Shown here: one piece after another, positions 37,830 through 47,565 of the stretch
Layout: each line of letters opens with the position of its first letter
How positions within the stretch are numbered: position 1 is the first letter of the stretch
From: Phyllobacterium sp. OV277
GTDB taxonomy: Bacteria; Pseudomonadota; Alphaproteobacteria; Rhizobiales; Rhizobiaceae
Reading direction: 5' to 3'
Assembly (NCBI RefSeq): GCF_900104355.1
Contig: NZ_FNIY01000003.1
Location: 434,001 to 498,000 of the forward strand
DNA length: 64,000 bases
The notes under the pieces: generated by a model
The model's database searches: none
Told to the model about the DNA's origin: nothing
The model's input: the letters and a program-made list of their open reading frames with translations, nothing else
Program-made: the position numbers and the translations under genes

Positions 37830-39602
37830 TTATTGAAGAGCAGCGCGGGCGCCAAGCAGACTTGGTGCACCGGTGAGGACGCGATCTTTCAGCGCCGAGG
37901 TTTCATTCAAAAGATTTTCCGTAAAGAACCGCGCCAGAGCCGTGCGTCCGGTATTGTCGCCGCCGAGCGCGCCCTTGGCGAGATAGGTCGCCCCGGCGGC
38001 AAGGCCGAAAAGGCGCAGATACGGCGTCGCGCCAGCCAGCGCATCACTGACTTTGCCATCGGCAAGCGCCTTTTGCAGCCAGAGCGTTGCGGCTTCGAGA
38101 TCGTCAAGACCGGCCTGCAAGCGCTCACCTGTCTCACCAAAGTCAGTGCTGTTGCTGGCGGATACAGCCTCAGCGACTTTGCGCAGTTCGGCAATATAAT
38201 CCTTCACATGATTGCCGCCACCAAGCGGCAGCTTGCGCTGGACAAGATCAATGGCCTGAATGCCGTTGGTGCCCTCATAGATCGGCGCAATGCGCGCATC
38301 GCGCAGAAGCTGCGCTGCACCGGTTTCCTCGATAAAACCCATGCCGCCATGAATCTGGATGCCGATGGAGGCAACATCCACGCCCACATCGGTGGAAAAG
38401 GCCTTGGCAACAGGCGTCAGCAGATTGGCGCGGTCAGCCCAATGCCTCGCATCATCGCCGGAGCCCGTATGCGACATATCCAGCGCATGGGCGCAGGCAT
38501 AGGAGATGGAGCGGGCAGCACCGGTGAGGCCCTTCATGGTCAGGAGATTGCGCTGTACATCCGGGTGTTCGATGATCGGGCTCATGCCCTCGCCGGTCCA
38601 GCCGGGCGCGCGCATCTGGCGGCGCTCCTGCGCGTAGCCAAGCGACTTCTGATAGGCAGCTTCCGCCACCGCAACGCCCTGAATGCCCACGGCAAGACGG
38701 GCATTGTTCATCATGGTGAACATGCAGGCTAACCCACGGTTTTCCTCACCGATCAGCCAGCCAATGGCGCCCGGCTTTGCATCTTTCGCAAAGCCATCGC
38801 CATAGATCATTGTGCAGGTCGGCGAGCCATGAATGCCCAGCTTGTGCTCGACACCGCTGCAGAACACATCATTGCGTGCACCAAGCGATCCATCGGCATT
38901 CACCAGGAATTTTGGCACCAGAAACAGCGATATGCCCTTGGTTCCCGCGGGCGCATCGGGCAGGCGCGCCAGAACCAGATGGATGATGTTGTCTGTCAGG
39001 TCATGTTCGCCATAGGTGATGAAAATCTTCTGGCCAAAAATACGATAGGTGCCATCATCAGCCCGCTCGGCGCGCGAACGCAAAGCCCCAACATCGGAAC
39101 CCGCCTGCGGTTCGGTGAGGTTCATGGTTCCCATCCACTCGCCGGAAACCAGCTTTGGCAGATAGGTTTGTTTCAGATCGTCCGTCGCATGGGCGTCAAC
39201 CGCCTCGATTGCACCCAGCGTCAGCATTGGGCCAAGGCCAAAGGCTATGGAACCGGCATTCCACATTTCGAGCGCCGCTATAGCAAGCATCATCGGCAGG
39301 CCCTGCCCGCCAAACTCTTGCCTGCCCGTCAGCCCATTCCAGCCCGCACCGATCCAGTCATTGTAAACGTCTTTCCAGCCGGGAGGCATGGTCACCTCAG
39401 CATCTTTCAGCGGTGTTCCATACTTGTCGCCAACCTCCAGAAGCGGCGCAACGCGGGTTGAGGCGAACTTGCCTGCTTCTTCCAGAATGGCGTCAACCAG
39501 ATCATCGGAGAGATCGCCAAAACGCCCTGCAGCAATGGCCTCATCCAGTCCGGCAATTTTCTTGAGAGTATATGCGATTTCCTCGACGGGTGCCCGGTAC
39601 AT
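37830..39602 (-). CDS. Acyl-CoA dehydrogenase with extended N and C termini
   Basis: 590 residues, longer than classic 380-residue acyl-CoA dehydrogenases; this size class includes DmdC- and FadE-like enzymes. Visible marks: MTLGAIEAVDAHATDD, MNLTEPQAGSDVGALRSRAE, GEHDLTDNIIHLVLARLPDAP, GIQIHGGMGFIEETGAAQLLRDARI and PIYEGTNGIQAIDL. FAD-dependent, feeding the electron-transfer flavoprotein. First gene of the unit with the enoyl-CoA hydratase; a LiuR-like palindrome lies 84 bp upstream. Confidence 0.93.
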   Translation of the reverse strand: MYRAPVEEIAYTLKKIAGLDEAIAAGRFGDLSDDLVDAILEEAGKFASTRVAPLLEVGDKYGTPLKDAEVTMPPGWKDVYNDWIGAGWNGLTGRQEFGGQGLPMMLAIAALEMWNAGSIAFGLGPMLTLGAIEAVDAHATDDLKQTYLPKLVSGEWMGTMNLTEPQAGSDVGALRSRAERADDGTYRIFGQKIFITYGEHDLTDNIIHLVLARLPDAPAGTKGISLFLVPKFLVNADGSLGARNDVFCSGVEHKLGIHGSPTCTMIYGDGFAKDAKPGAIGWLIGEENRGLACMFTMMNNARLAVGIQGVAVAEAAYQKSLGYAQERRQMRAPGWTGEGMSPIIEHPDVQRNLLTMKGLTGAARSISYACAHALDMSHTGSGDDARHWADRANLLTPVAKAFSTDVGVDVASIGIQIHGGMGFIEETGAAQLLRDARIAPIYEGTNGIQAIDLVQRKLPLGGGNHVKDYIAELRKVAEAVSASNSTDFGETGERLQAGLDDLEAATLWLQKALADGKVSDALAGATPYLRLFGLAAGATYLAKGALGGDNTGRTALARFFTENLLNETSALKDRVLTGAPSLLGARAALQ

Positions 39603-39685
39603 TGATCACATGTCTCCTCATCCAGTGATGCTGGGTCGTAGTGTCAGGACATTGCAACCCTCGGCAAGGCAAGGCAAGTGGATTT

Positions 39686-39699
39686 TTACGTAAACGTAA
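39686..39699. promoter_or_regulatory. LiuR-like palindrome upstream of the acyl-CoA dehydrogenase unit
   Basis: TTACGT-AA-ACGTAA is a perfect 14-bp palindrome, 84 bp upstream of the dehydrogenase ATG. It matches, from memory, the consensus of the MerR-type regulator LiuR that controls branched-chain amino-acid and acyl-CoA catabolism in Proteobacteria. The rest of the 290-bp gap to the GH25 gene shows no other gene. Confidence 0.55.
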
Positions 39700-39894
39700 G
39701 AAAATTCACTTTTTGGCAACCTCGGGATTGGTGTCATTGGATGTATTGAGCCTGCCGGTCCGCATTCCGGACAATCGGCCTTGGACCTAAATTGTCATGC
39801 GCAGGATATGGTTTACGGCATTTTAACCATAAACCAGCGACCATACGCTCTTGTATCTGAAGTGCCAGACAACGAGGTGTGAAGGGATACCCAT

Positions 39895-41133
39895 TTGACG
39901 ATCCGTGCGCAGGTTTTTGCCCTTGCTGCCATTGTCGCCGCGCTGCTTTCCAGCGCCCCTTCCCGTGCGGACTCGCAATTCCAGACACCCTGGTCCAATC
40001 AGGACCGTGCCATCGTGCTTGATGGTTACGAGCATAATTCCTTCAATCTGCCTGAGATCATCAAGGACCCGCGCGTCGCCGCCTTCATCCACAAGGGCTC
40101 CGACGGAATGCCCGCCACTTATCATTGCGGGCGGATCGCCGATGTGAAGGATCAGGAGATATGCCGGCGCATCTGGCGCAATTATGCGGTGTCGCGCGAG
40201 CTTTACCAAACGCGGCGCGCGCTGGCCAAAGCGCTCGGGCTGAAATGGGGTTCCTACCATCTCGCGCGTCCCGGCAACCCTGTCGAACAGGCAAATCACT
40301 TTATCGATTATGCGGAGCCAACCAGCGATGAGTTGATGGCACTCGATATCGAGGACAATGACCCTACCCGTTTCATGTCATTGCAGGATGGCCAGATCTT
40401 TGCCGAGCAGATCAAGCTGCGCACCGGTCGCTATCCCGTGCTCTATACCAACGGCACCACGGCAAAATACATTGCCGATCACCGGCTTCAATTTCCGGTT
40501 CTCTCCCGCCTGCCGCTCTGGTATGCGCGCTATGAAACTGACATCGCCCCGCATTTTCCCAAGGGCAACTGGCAGGATTATGCGCTCTGGCAATTTACCT
40601 CGCAAAGCAATTGCACGAAAACACGCTGCCCCTATCGCCCAAATGGTACAAACCGCGATATCGACGTCAACATTGCCGATATGACTGTGGCCCAGCTCAA
40701 ACAGGCATGGCCGTTTGATAATCTCATTCCAGCCGTGGTGCCTGATGACATGCCGAGGCCCGGCGAACGGCCACCCCTTACCGATGATATATTGATGGCA
40801 TCAATGGAGCCGCCACTTGTCGATTATCGCCAGCTTCTGCGCGCTCCGCAGATGCTGGCGGGAGTAGCTGGCCGTTTGCTCGCCGATGCACAGGCTTATC
40901 TTGACCATATGGACGACACCCCTGAAGCAATCGACACGATGCTAACCGCCTCCATTACCCCTCAGCCCGTTGAAAAGCTGACGGTGGCGGCAATCAAAAT
41001 CAGTCTGCAGCAGCCTAAAACTGCGGCTGGCGAGCGTCCCGACAGCCAATTGATCGCCGGGATAGTCAGTTTCTGTTTTGATGACGCCAAAGCATCTCGT
41101 GGCCGCTGGCCCGCCTATGCAATGCAGCGCTGA
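39895..41133 (+). CDS. Secreted GH25 muramidase-like protein
   Basis: 412 residues from a TTG start at 39895 with GAAGGG 8 bp upstream. A signal peptide ends near SRADS. The GH25 lysozyme core spans about 35-280: IVLDGYEHNSFN, FIHKGSDG, the catalytic region MALDIEDND, and WYARYET plus ALWQFTS, typical of GH25. The C-terminal 130 residues are not recognised. A cell-wall hydrolase in the periplasm is the likely role; a prophage origin is possible but no phage genes surround it. Confidence 0.87.
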   Translation: MTIRAQVFALAAIVAALLSSAPSRADSQFQTPWSNQDRAIVLDGYEHNSFNLPEIIKDPRVAAFIHKGSDGMPATYHCGRIADVKDQEICRRIWRNYAVSRELYQTRRALAKALGLKWGSYHLARPGNPVEQANHFIDYAEPTSDELMALDIEDNDPTRFMSLQDGQIFAEQIKLRTGRYPVLYTNGTTAKYIADHRLQFPVLSRLPLWYARYETDIAPHFPKGNWQDYALWQFTSQSNCTKTRCPYRPNGTNRDIDVNIADMTVAQLKQAWPFDNLIPAVVPDDMPRPGERPPLTDDILMASMEPPLVDYRQLLRAPQMLAGVAGRLLADAQAYLDHMDDTPEAIDTMLTASITPQPVEKLTVAAIKISLQQPKTAAGERPDSQLIAGIVSFCFDDAKASRGRWPAYAMQR

Positions 41134-41154
41134 ATTCCGGGGGCGTTCAAGATA

Positions 41155-41517
41155 TCATTTGGAACGTCGGCGCGTAGCGCGCTTGGCATCAAGGGCAGCA
41201 CGGTATGCCGCCTTGACCCAGTTCAGCAATTCGTCCGGATCGTCGATAATTTCATCGGACAGCGTGTAATAACTCGCAACCCTTACGGTTTGCGACTGCC
41301 CGGCATAAGTGAATGGCAAGGCATCCATGGCTTCGAACTTTGGACGTGTCTCATCATCCACCCGCAGATACAGCGCGCCCTTCATGACGAAAGCGAACTG
41401 GATACCTTCCAATGCAAGCCCTGCTCCGCCAAAGAAACGCTTTACCTCAACTGGCCCCATAACCACGAGGCGCTGCGCCACTTCCAGCGCTTTCTCGCGC
41501 GCAGACAAAAGACTCAT
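41155..41517 (-). CDS. TfoX N-terminal domain protein
   Basis: 120 residues; only the TfoX/Sxy N-terminal domain is present (VEVKRFFGGAGLALEGIQFAFVMKGALYLRVDDETR, read in pieces, then FTYAGQSQ and SYYTLSDEIIDDPDEL). The C-terminal helix-rich domain of competence regulators is missing, as is usual for this small form in Rhizobiales. Function not established. Confidence 0.88.
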   Translation of the reverse strand: MSLLSAREKALEVAQRLVVMGPVEVKRFFGGAGLALEGIQFAFVMKGALYLRVDDETRPKFEAMDALPFTYAGQSQTVRVASYYTLSDEIIDDPDELLNWVKAAYRAALDAKRATRRRSK

Positions 41518-41687
41518 GCCAAACTCTTCCCACTGTTCCGCTTTGCGGGAGTTCAGTTGCTAACGCTGTCCTCAAGACACCTATACCGGTCGCTTGCACA
41601 ACCTTCCAGTACAGCCGCAGGAATCACCTTGGCTTGCCATCAGGACTGAGAATTTGCTGCATGAGTTATTGTATGAGCGGAACTTGC

Positions 41688-41721
41688 GAAAACAGGCGCC
41701 TGTCACCAGACGCCTGTTTTC
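41688..41721. terminator. Terminator after the RTX-repeat gene pair
   Basis: GAAAACAGGCG pairs perfectly with CGCCTGTTTTC (11 bp stem, 12-nt loop). Because the arms carry A- and T-runs it can act in both directions; it lies 23 bp after the stop of the minus-strand RTX gene. Confidence 0.8.
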
Positions 41722-41743
41722 ATAGATAAGATCGGCACCAAAC

Positions 41744-43435
41744 TCAGGAGAAAATGACGTCATTCGCCGAGATATTAGCAAGCGTCACGCCTTCGATAAG
41801 GATACCGTTGGTGTCACTGCCAAAGCTGACATAGACGCCCGCGGCGGTATCGTGTGAGGCCGTCAGAAAGCTTGCATAGTCGTGGATGCCCGTAACGCTG
41901 TCGGGACCAAATCCACGCAGGCCAATGACGTCGCCGCCTGCAGTATCAAAATCTGATATGTGGTCGATGCCACCATTCAGGCGTGCCGTTGCCTCGTCCC
42001 AGACAAAGGTGTCGGCGTCACTGCCGCCCTTCAAGATGTCCGCGCCAACACCACCATCCAGAGTGTCCTTCCCATACATACCGTTCAAGATATCATTGCC
42101 TTCGCCACCTTCCAGAATGTCGTTGTAGGCACTCGGAATTGTCACGAGATCTTCACCGTTAAGCGTGTCATTGCCAGCACCGCCGACCAGATGATCAGCA
42201 CCACCACCGCCGTTCAGCACATCATCACCGCCACGCCCATCGATATAGTCATCGCCGCTCGCACCGGGTCTGTAGGCATCATAGCTTCCCAGCTCGTCAT
42301 TGCCATCGGCGCCATATAGCTTGACGCCCTGATAACCACCGAATACCGAGACGTGAAACTCTTCAACCGTTGAGTAACGCGCTGCATCGAATGTGAATCC
42401 TTGCGACGTCGAGGAAAAATGCAGATAGGCTGTATCGTAGCCATCTCCACCATCCAAACCACCTGTCCCGCCTTCTGAATAAACAGTGAGACGATCATTC
42501 CCGGCGCCGCCGTGAAGATTGGCATTGCCTCCCAGGTAAGGCTCGTCCGAGCTGCCATCCGTCAAAGAATCGTCGCCATTACCGCCGTCGAGGAGGACAT
42601 CCCATCCACCATTGGTGAAAACGCTGTCATTACCGTCACCACCAAACAGTTGATCATCGCCGGAGCCACCACCCATATAATCGTTTCCGGCCCCACCTTT
42701 GATAATGTCGTTGCCGGAACCACCGTAAAGAACGTCGTTGCCGTCGCCGCCGTTGAGATTATTGTTGCCATCGCCGCCGCTGATCCAATCATCACCACGG
42801 CCACCAGCCAGACTGTCATTGCCTGCATCGCCCCAGATCTTGTCGTTGCCGTTGCCGCCATCGACGTAATCATCGCCTGCATCGCCGTGGATTTCATCAT
42901 TGCCGCCGCCGCCAAACAGCATATCCCGGCCGTCACCACCAGAGATGACATCATTGCCCTCTCCGGCTTCAACACGGTCATTGCCCGCACCTGCGTTGAC
43001 ATTGATCTGGGCAAAACTGGTCGCAATTATCGTGTCATTGCCGCTGCCGGTCTTCAGTTCCAGCTGTTCGATATCGACGAAATAGAGATGATTGGTCTGA
43101 ACAGCCGGATCGCCAAAGACGAAGTGGCCACTGGAGCCATTAAAAGTCACCGCCTGGGTGGAACTTGTGAGGTCAACTGCGAGCGTATCCGTACCGGCAC
43201 CACCGCGTGCGGCACCGCCTACGCCAATGAAAGCCAGCCGGTCATCGCCATCGCCGCCTTCAAGCTGGTCGAAACCGCTTGAAGTGGTCAGGACATCATT
43301 GCCAGCACCACCATAGAGGAAATCATTACCAGCACCGCCATCGAGTGTGTCATTGCCGCCAAGTCCCCAGAGGTTGTCGTTCTCATCCGTTCCAAGCAGG
43401 TTATCGCTTGCTCCAGTACCAACTATCTTAGCCAT
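41744..43435 (-). CDS. RTX calcium-binding repeat protein, long paralogue
   Basis: 563 residues from ATG 43435 with GGGAGG 9 bp upstream. It is largely built of Gly-Asp nonapeptides (GGxGNDxLx type) in several blocks, with a beta-rich insert (about residues 280-345). The C terminus (from about 478) resembles the serralysin-type C-terminal domain: FVWDEATARL, HISDFDTAGGDVIGL and DGVY/AGVYVSF. No signal peptide, as expected for type I secretion. There is no pore-forming or protease domain. N- and C-terminal parts closely match the 353-residue neighbour. Confidence 0.9.
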   Translation of the reverse strand: MAKIVGTGASDNLLGTDENDNLWGLGGNDTLDGGAGNDFLYGGAGNDVLTTSSGFDQLEGGDGDDRLAFIGVGGAARGGAGTDTLAVDLTSSTQAVTFNGSSGHFVFGDPAVQTNHLYFVDIEQLELKTGSGNDTIIATSFAQINVNAGAGNDRVEAGEGNDVISGGDGRDMLFGGGGNDEIHGDAGDDYVDGGNGNDKIWGDAGNDSLAGGRGDDWISGGDGNNNLNGGDGNDVLYGGSGNDIIKGGAGNDYMGGGSGDDQLFGGDGNDSVFTNGGWDVLLDGGNGDDSLTDGSSDEPYLGGNANLHGGAGNDRLTVYSEGGTGGLDGGDGYDTAYLHFSSTSQGFTFDAARYSTVEEFHVSVFGGYQGVKLYGADGNDELGSYDAYRPGASGDDYIDGRGGDDVLNGGGGADHLVGGAGNDTLNGEDLVTIPSAYNDILEGGEGNDILNGMYGKDTLDGGVGADILKGGSDADTFVWDEATARLNGGIDHISDFDTAGGDVIGLRGFGPDSVTGIHDYASFLTASHDTAAGVYVSFGSDTNGILIEGVTLANISANDVIFS

Positions 43436-43492
43436 TGTGTTCGTCCTCCCAGACGTTGCTCGTGTTTAACTATCCTCCAACTGCATTGCGCC

Positions 43493-43508
43493 GCCCCATC
43501 AGGGGCGA
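43493..43508. other. Intercistronic hairpin between the two RTX genes
   Basis: CGCCCC (43493-43498) and GGGGCG (43503-43508) form a short GC stem with loop ATCA in the 90-bp gap. No T-run follows on the minus strand; it may reduce read-through or stabilise the upstream mRNA. Confidence 0.45.
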
Positions 43509-43525
43509 CGCATCAGACCTCACGC

Positions 43526-44587
43526 TCAAGAGAAAACAACATCGTCAGGCGAGAGGTCGGCAAGCGTGACATGCTCAATAAGAATGCCGCTGGAATCGCC
43601 ATCGAAGCTGACATAGACGCCATCGGCCGTGTCATGCGCTGCAGCAAGGAAGCTGTCAAAATCATGAATGCCGGTGCCGCTTGCGGCGAAATCGTGCAGA
43701 TTGATCACATCTTCCGCCACGTTGAAATCAGCGATGTGATCAACGCCGCCAATGGTATTTCCATTGAACTCAAACGTATCTGCACCGGTGCCACCAATCA
43801 GTTGATCAGCGCCCGCGCCGCCATCCAGATGATCACTGCCTGAGCCGCCCTTAAGAACATCGTCGCCAGCACCGCCGAGCAGTACATCATTGCCGTCGCC
43901 GCCATTCACCGTATCGTTGCCCGCGCCGCCATCAATATGGTCGTCGCCGCGGCCGCCATTCAGATTGTCCTTGCCATCATCGCCCCAGATGCTGTCATTG
44001 CCATTGCCGCCATCGACAAAGTCATTGCCCGCATCGCCATGCAGTTCGTCATTGCCGCCATTGCCATAGATGACATCATTGCCGGAACCGCCAAACACCG
44101 TGTCATTGCCCTCGCCAGTTTCGACGTGGTCATTGCCAGCGCCTGTATTGACCTCGACCTGAGCAAAGTTCGTGGCGATAATCTTGTCAGCACCGCCACC
44201 TGTCGTTAGCTCCAGCCGTTCCAGATCAACGAAGTACAGATGATTGGCCGCCACCGTCGGATCGCCGAAAACAATGTGACCGGCTGAACTGTTCAATGTG
44301 ACCGGTTCAGAAGAATTTGAAGCATCAACCGCCAGCGTATCCGTACCGGCACCGCCGCGCGCTGCACCGCCAACGCCGACAAACGACAGACGGTCATCAC
44401 CATCACCGCCCTCAAGCTGGTCGAAACCGCTTGAGCTGGTCAGGACGTCATTGCCGGCCCCGCCGTAGAGATAATCGTTTCCAGCACCACCATCGAGAAT
44501 GTCGTTACCGCCAAGTCCCCAGAGATTGTCGTTCTCATCGGTTCCCTGCAGAGTATCACTTGCACCACCACCAACTATTTTCGCCAT
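43526..44587 (-). CDS. RTX calcium-binding repeat protein, short paralogue
   Basis: ATG 44587 has GGGAG 8 bp upstream and gives 353 residues; the frame extends 6 codons further. It starts [20 protein letters not shown], matching the long paralogue. About 12-15 Gly-Asp nonapeptides are grouped in two blocks, with the same C-terminal secretion-like domain ([35 protein letters not shown]). Likely exported by a type I system encoded elsewhere; no ABC transporter or HlyD gene is adjacent. Confidence 0.9.
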   Translation of the reverse strand: MAKIVGGGASDTLQGTDENDNLWGLGGNDILDGGAGNDYLYGGAGNDVLTSSSGFDQLEGGDGDDRLSFVGVGGAARGGAGTDTLAVDASNSSEPVTLNSSAGHIVFGDPTVAANHLYFVDLERLELTTGGGADKIIATNFAQVEVNTGAGNDHVETGEGNDTVFGGSGNDVIYGNGGNDELHGDAGNDFVDGGNGNDSIWGDDGKDNLNGGRGDDHIDGGAGNDTVNGGDGNDVLLGGAGDDVLKGGSGSDHLDGGAGADQLIGGTGADTFEFNGNTIGGVDHIADFNVAEDVINLHDFAASGTGIHDFDSFLAAAHDTADGVYVSFDGDSSGILIEHVTLADLSPDDVVFS

Positions 44588-44605
44588 TGATTTGTCTCCC
44601 AACAA

Positions 44606-45161
44606 CTTGCGATGGCGGAGTATATGTAAGGATTAATGACAAGCAAGTGTCGTTTTCTAGATGTAATGAAGATTAAATAGACTGTTTTTACTTGCAAAAT
44701 ATTTCAAATTTAAAAGTAAAATTTTCACTTTTTCATGTAACAGTACATTTGAATATATATTGCCAATGAAGCGCGTATTCTCAATATTTCCATCAGTTAA
44801 TCCCTGTGCAATGCACAATATAAATTCATGCGCCATGCATGGCAGATGATGCCCTGATGAGGTGACCTCAAAGCCACACTGCGGCAACATTTTTTTCTCC
44901 TGCCCATCCGGTGCAGCAAAACAGCGGTATTCTGGAACATCCTTTGGCACGAGCGCCCGGCGCAAGGCGGTTCCTTGCGGCAAAAACGCAATGCCCATAT
45001 CCAGATATTGCGGCCGCTTCCCCAGAGTTATCCACGCTAAAAATCCAAATTAATCATCTGTTCAGGTTAACAAGACATTCCGGAAATCGTGAGAATTGCA
45101 GCTGGTGAAACGATGCTAGTTTGGCGCCATCAGCCGCAATCCACCGTTTCGCAATGAGATA
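44606..45161. other. Long A/T-rich intergenic region upstream of the RTX genes
   Basis: About 555 bp between the divergent RTX unit and the penicillin-binding protein gene. The part from 44640 to 44830 is strikingly A/T-rich compared with the rest of the window. A 113-residue open frame on the minus strand (44657-44998) has no recognisable family, no good ribosome site and crosses the A/T-rich part, so it is not called. It holds a good promoter candidate for the RTX genes. Confidence 0.55.
44619..44646 (-). promoter_or_regulatory. Candidate promoter of the RTX gene pair
   Basis: On the minus strand TTGCTT (44646-44641) is followed after 16 bp by TATACT (44624-44619), about 32 bp upstream of the short RTX gene's ATG. 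Good match to a housekeeping-type -10. Confidence 0.5.
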
Positions 45162-46793
45162 ATGACCCAACGTCGCCCACGCGCCCAAAACCGTATCCTG
45201 ATCGTCATGGCCTGTTTCATCGGGATTTTCAGCGTTATCAGCGGACGGCTGGTGTTCTACGGCATGAAGGACGATCCGGTTGACTATGCCGGGCCAACCG
45301 GCTCCATTCTCGCCTCTCGCCCTGATATCGTGGATCGCCATGGCGCGGTATTGGCAACGGATATCAACTCCGTCTCGCTTTATGCCGAACCGCGCAAGAT
45401 CATCGATCCGGATGAAGCCTTCGAACTGCTGTCCACCGTGTTGCCCGACCTTAACTTTGAACAGACCTATGCCCGACTGAAAGGCAATGCGGGGTTTGCA
45501 TGGCTCAGGCGTGGCCTGACGCCAAAGCATAAAAACCAGATCATGGCGCTTGGCATTCCCGGCATTGGCTTTCGCACCGAGAAATCCCGTTTCTATCCGG
45601 GCGGGCCAACGGCAGCACATATTCTCGGGCTTGTGAATATCGACAATCAGGGCATTGCCGGTATGGAGAAGTATATTGATGGGCAGGGCCTGACCGATCT
45701 GCGCGATCTTGGCCTTGCGCATGGACGCACACTCGCGCCGGTGAAGCTTTCCATTGATCTGCGCGTCCAGCATGTGGTGCGCGATGTACTGGTTAATGCC
45801 ATCGAACGTTACCGCGCCATCGCGGCGGGGGCCGTGGTGCTCGACGCCAGAACGGGTGAGATTCTTGCCATGGGCTCCGTGCCGGATTTTGACCCGAACA
45901 ACCCGTTCAATGCGCTGGAAAAAGACCGGCTCAACCGCATGTCCGCTGGCGTCTACGAGATGGGGTCGACCATCAAGACCTTCACCACCGCCATGGCTCT
46001 GGATTCCGGCAAGGCAGACTTGAACAGTACCTTTGACGCCACCCGGCCGATCACCATCGGTCGTCAGACCATCCACGATTTTCATGGCAAGCGCCGTGTT
46101 CTAACCCTGCCGGAGGTTTTTCTGTTCTCGTCCAATATCGGTTCGGCCAAGGAAGCGGATATTGTTGGCATTGAAGGACACCGCGAATTTCTGGTGCGGC
46201 TCGGCCTGCTTGACCGCCTGCAGACGGAGCTGCCCGAAGTGGCGCGTCCAACCGAGCCGAAAGTCTGGAAGAAGGTTCATTCAATCACGATCTCCTTCGG
46301 CCATGGCATGGCAACCACACCGCTGCAAACAGCCGTTGGCGCGGCTGCCCTCCTCAACGGCGGAATGCTGATCGCACCGACATTCCTGCCGCGCACCATC
46401 GAGGAGGCGCAGACCATCGCCAAGCGGGTTGTGAGCAAGCGGACAAGCGACGATCTGCGTTACCTTTACCGCCTCAACGCGCAAAAGGGCACCGGCGGTT
46501 CGGCCAGCCGCACACAGGTTCCCGGTTATCGTGTTGGCGGCAAGACAGGCACTGCCGAAAAGGTCATCAATGGGCGCTATTCCAAGGATGTGCGCTTCAA
46601 CACTTTCATCGCGGCCTTTCCGATTGAAAATCCTGAATATATCGTCCTCACGATCATCGATGAACCGAAACCTGTCGAAGGACAGGTCGCCGCCGGTGCA
46701 GGCCTCAATGCCGCGCCGATGGCCGCTGAAATTATCCGCCGTTCGGCCAATATTCTCGGCGTGCTACCGGTGTTCGAGACAGCAGCAGACTAA
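45162..46793 (+). CDS. Class B penicillin-binding protein (FtsI/PBP2-like transpeptidase)
   Basis: 543 residues. One N-terminal membrane anchor (RILIVMACFIGIFSVISGRL), a PBP dimerisation domain with SILASRPDIVDRHGAVLATDI, and a transpeptidase domain with SxxK (Ser269 in MGSTIKTF), SxN (SSNIGSAKEAD) and KTG (GGKTGTAEK). FtsI-like sequence, but no mra, mur or ftsW genes are nearby, so this locus is outside a dcw cluster or the cluster is split. It cross-links septal or side-wall peptidoglycan. Confidence 0.92.
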   Translation: MTQRRPRAQNRILIVMACFIGIFSVISGRLVFYGMKDDPVDYAGPTGSILASRPDIVDRHGAVLATDINSVSLYAEPRKIIDPDEAFELLSTVLPDLNFEQTYARLKGNAGFAWLRRGLTPKHKNQIMALGIPGIGFRTEKSRFYPGGPTAAHILGLVNIDNQGIAGMEKYIDGQGLTDLRDLGLAHGRTLAPVKLSIDLRVQHVVRDVLVNAIERYRAIAAGAVVLDARTGEILAMGSVPDFDPNNPFNALEKDRLNRMSAGVYEMGSTIKTFTTAMALDSGKADLNSTFDATRPITIGRQTIHDFHGKRRVLTLPEVFLFSSNIGSAKEADIVGIEGHREFLVRLGLLDRLQTELPEVARPTEPKVWKKVHSITISFGHGMATTPLQTAVGAAALLNGGMLIAPTFLPRTIEEAQTIAKRVVSKRTSDDLRYLYRLNAQKGTGGSASRTQVPGYRVGGKTGTAEKVINGRYSKDVRFNTFIAAFPIENPEYIVLTIIDEPKPVEGQVAAGAGLNAAPMAAEIIRRSANILGVLPVFETAAD

Positions 46794-46894
46794 GATCAAG
46801 TCTGATCAGCCAGGTGAATGCAGAATTGAGATTGCAAGAGCAGACAACACAGTGCAATCAGGTTCATTGATCGTTTAATGACTGGTTTCGCCAA

Positions 46895-47443
46895 ATGGCT
46901 CTATTGCAGCGCATGATGGAACTTGCCGAACAGCCGGTATTCACCGGCGATATCAGGCTGGAACCACTGCTGCCTGACCACGCGGCGCTTCTGTTCGATG
47001 GGTTTTCTGATCCGGATCTTTACATTTTCATTCCGCAGGAACCGCCAGTCAGCATTGATGCGCTGCGGGCACGCTATCAGCGCCTGTCAGGTCGCCGCTC
47101 ACCGGATGGAACCGAGGCATGGCTCAACTGGGCTGTCTTTCACATTCCCTCGCAGCGTTACGCCGGACTGGTGGAGGTGACGGTCAGGGACACGGCAGCA
47201 GACATTGCCTATTTTGTTTTCAAGCAAAGTCAGGGTTGCGGTATCGGACGAAAGGCAGTTGGCGGCATTGTTGCGCTCCTGCACGATAACGGCGTTGTGG
47301 ACATCGGGGCTTCCATCGACACGCGCAACGTCAGGTCAATCGCGCTTGTTACAGCGCTTGGTTTTGAGCAGGTGGCTTTCGTCGAAGCCGCTGATACCTT
47401 CAAGGGTGCTGTCAGCGATGAATTCCGATTTCAGCACCGATAG
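46895..47443 (+). CDS. GNAT family N-acetyltransferase
   Basis: 182 residues. RimJ/RimL-like: EPLLPDHAALLFDGFSDPDLY, AYFVFKQSQGCGIGRKAVGGIVALL (acetyl-CoA pyrophosphate loop, split read), and NVRSIALVTALGFEQVAF. Substrate unknown. It lies 100 bp after the penicillin-binding protein gene on the same strand. Confidence 0.85.
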   Translation: MALLQRMMELAEQPVFTGDIRLEPLLPDHAALLFDGFSDPDLYIFIPQEPPVSIDALRARYQRLSGRRSPDGTEAWLNWAVFHIPSQRYAGLVEVTVRDTAADIAYFVFKQSQGCGIGRKAVGGIVALLHDNGVVDIGASIDTRNVRSIALVTALGFEQVAFVEAADTFKGAVSDEFRFQHR

Positions 47444-47565
47444 CACACCCTTTATAACAACGCTTGTATCCGGACAAACAGCCTCATACCATTTCATCAC
47501 ATCTTGTGTGTTCGCGGTCTGCTGTGGAGCCCACAGATGAGCCGCCTTTAACGGAAAGTCCGCCG

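Noticed and set aside
41744-44587. RTX proteins as hemolysins or cytotoxins
   Set aside because: They lack a hydrophobic pore-forming domain, acylation region and adjacent hlyC/B/D genes; only the calcium-binding repeats are shared with toxins.
44657-44998. 113-codon frame upstream of the RTX genes
   Set aside because: No family, no ribosome site, and it passes through a strongly A/T-rich tract; reported as intergenic.
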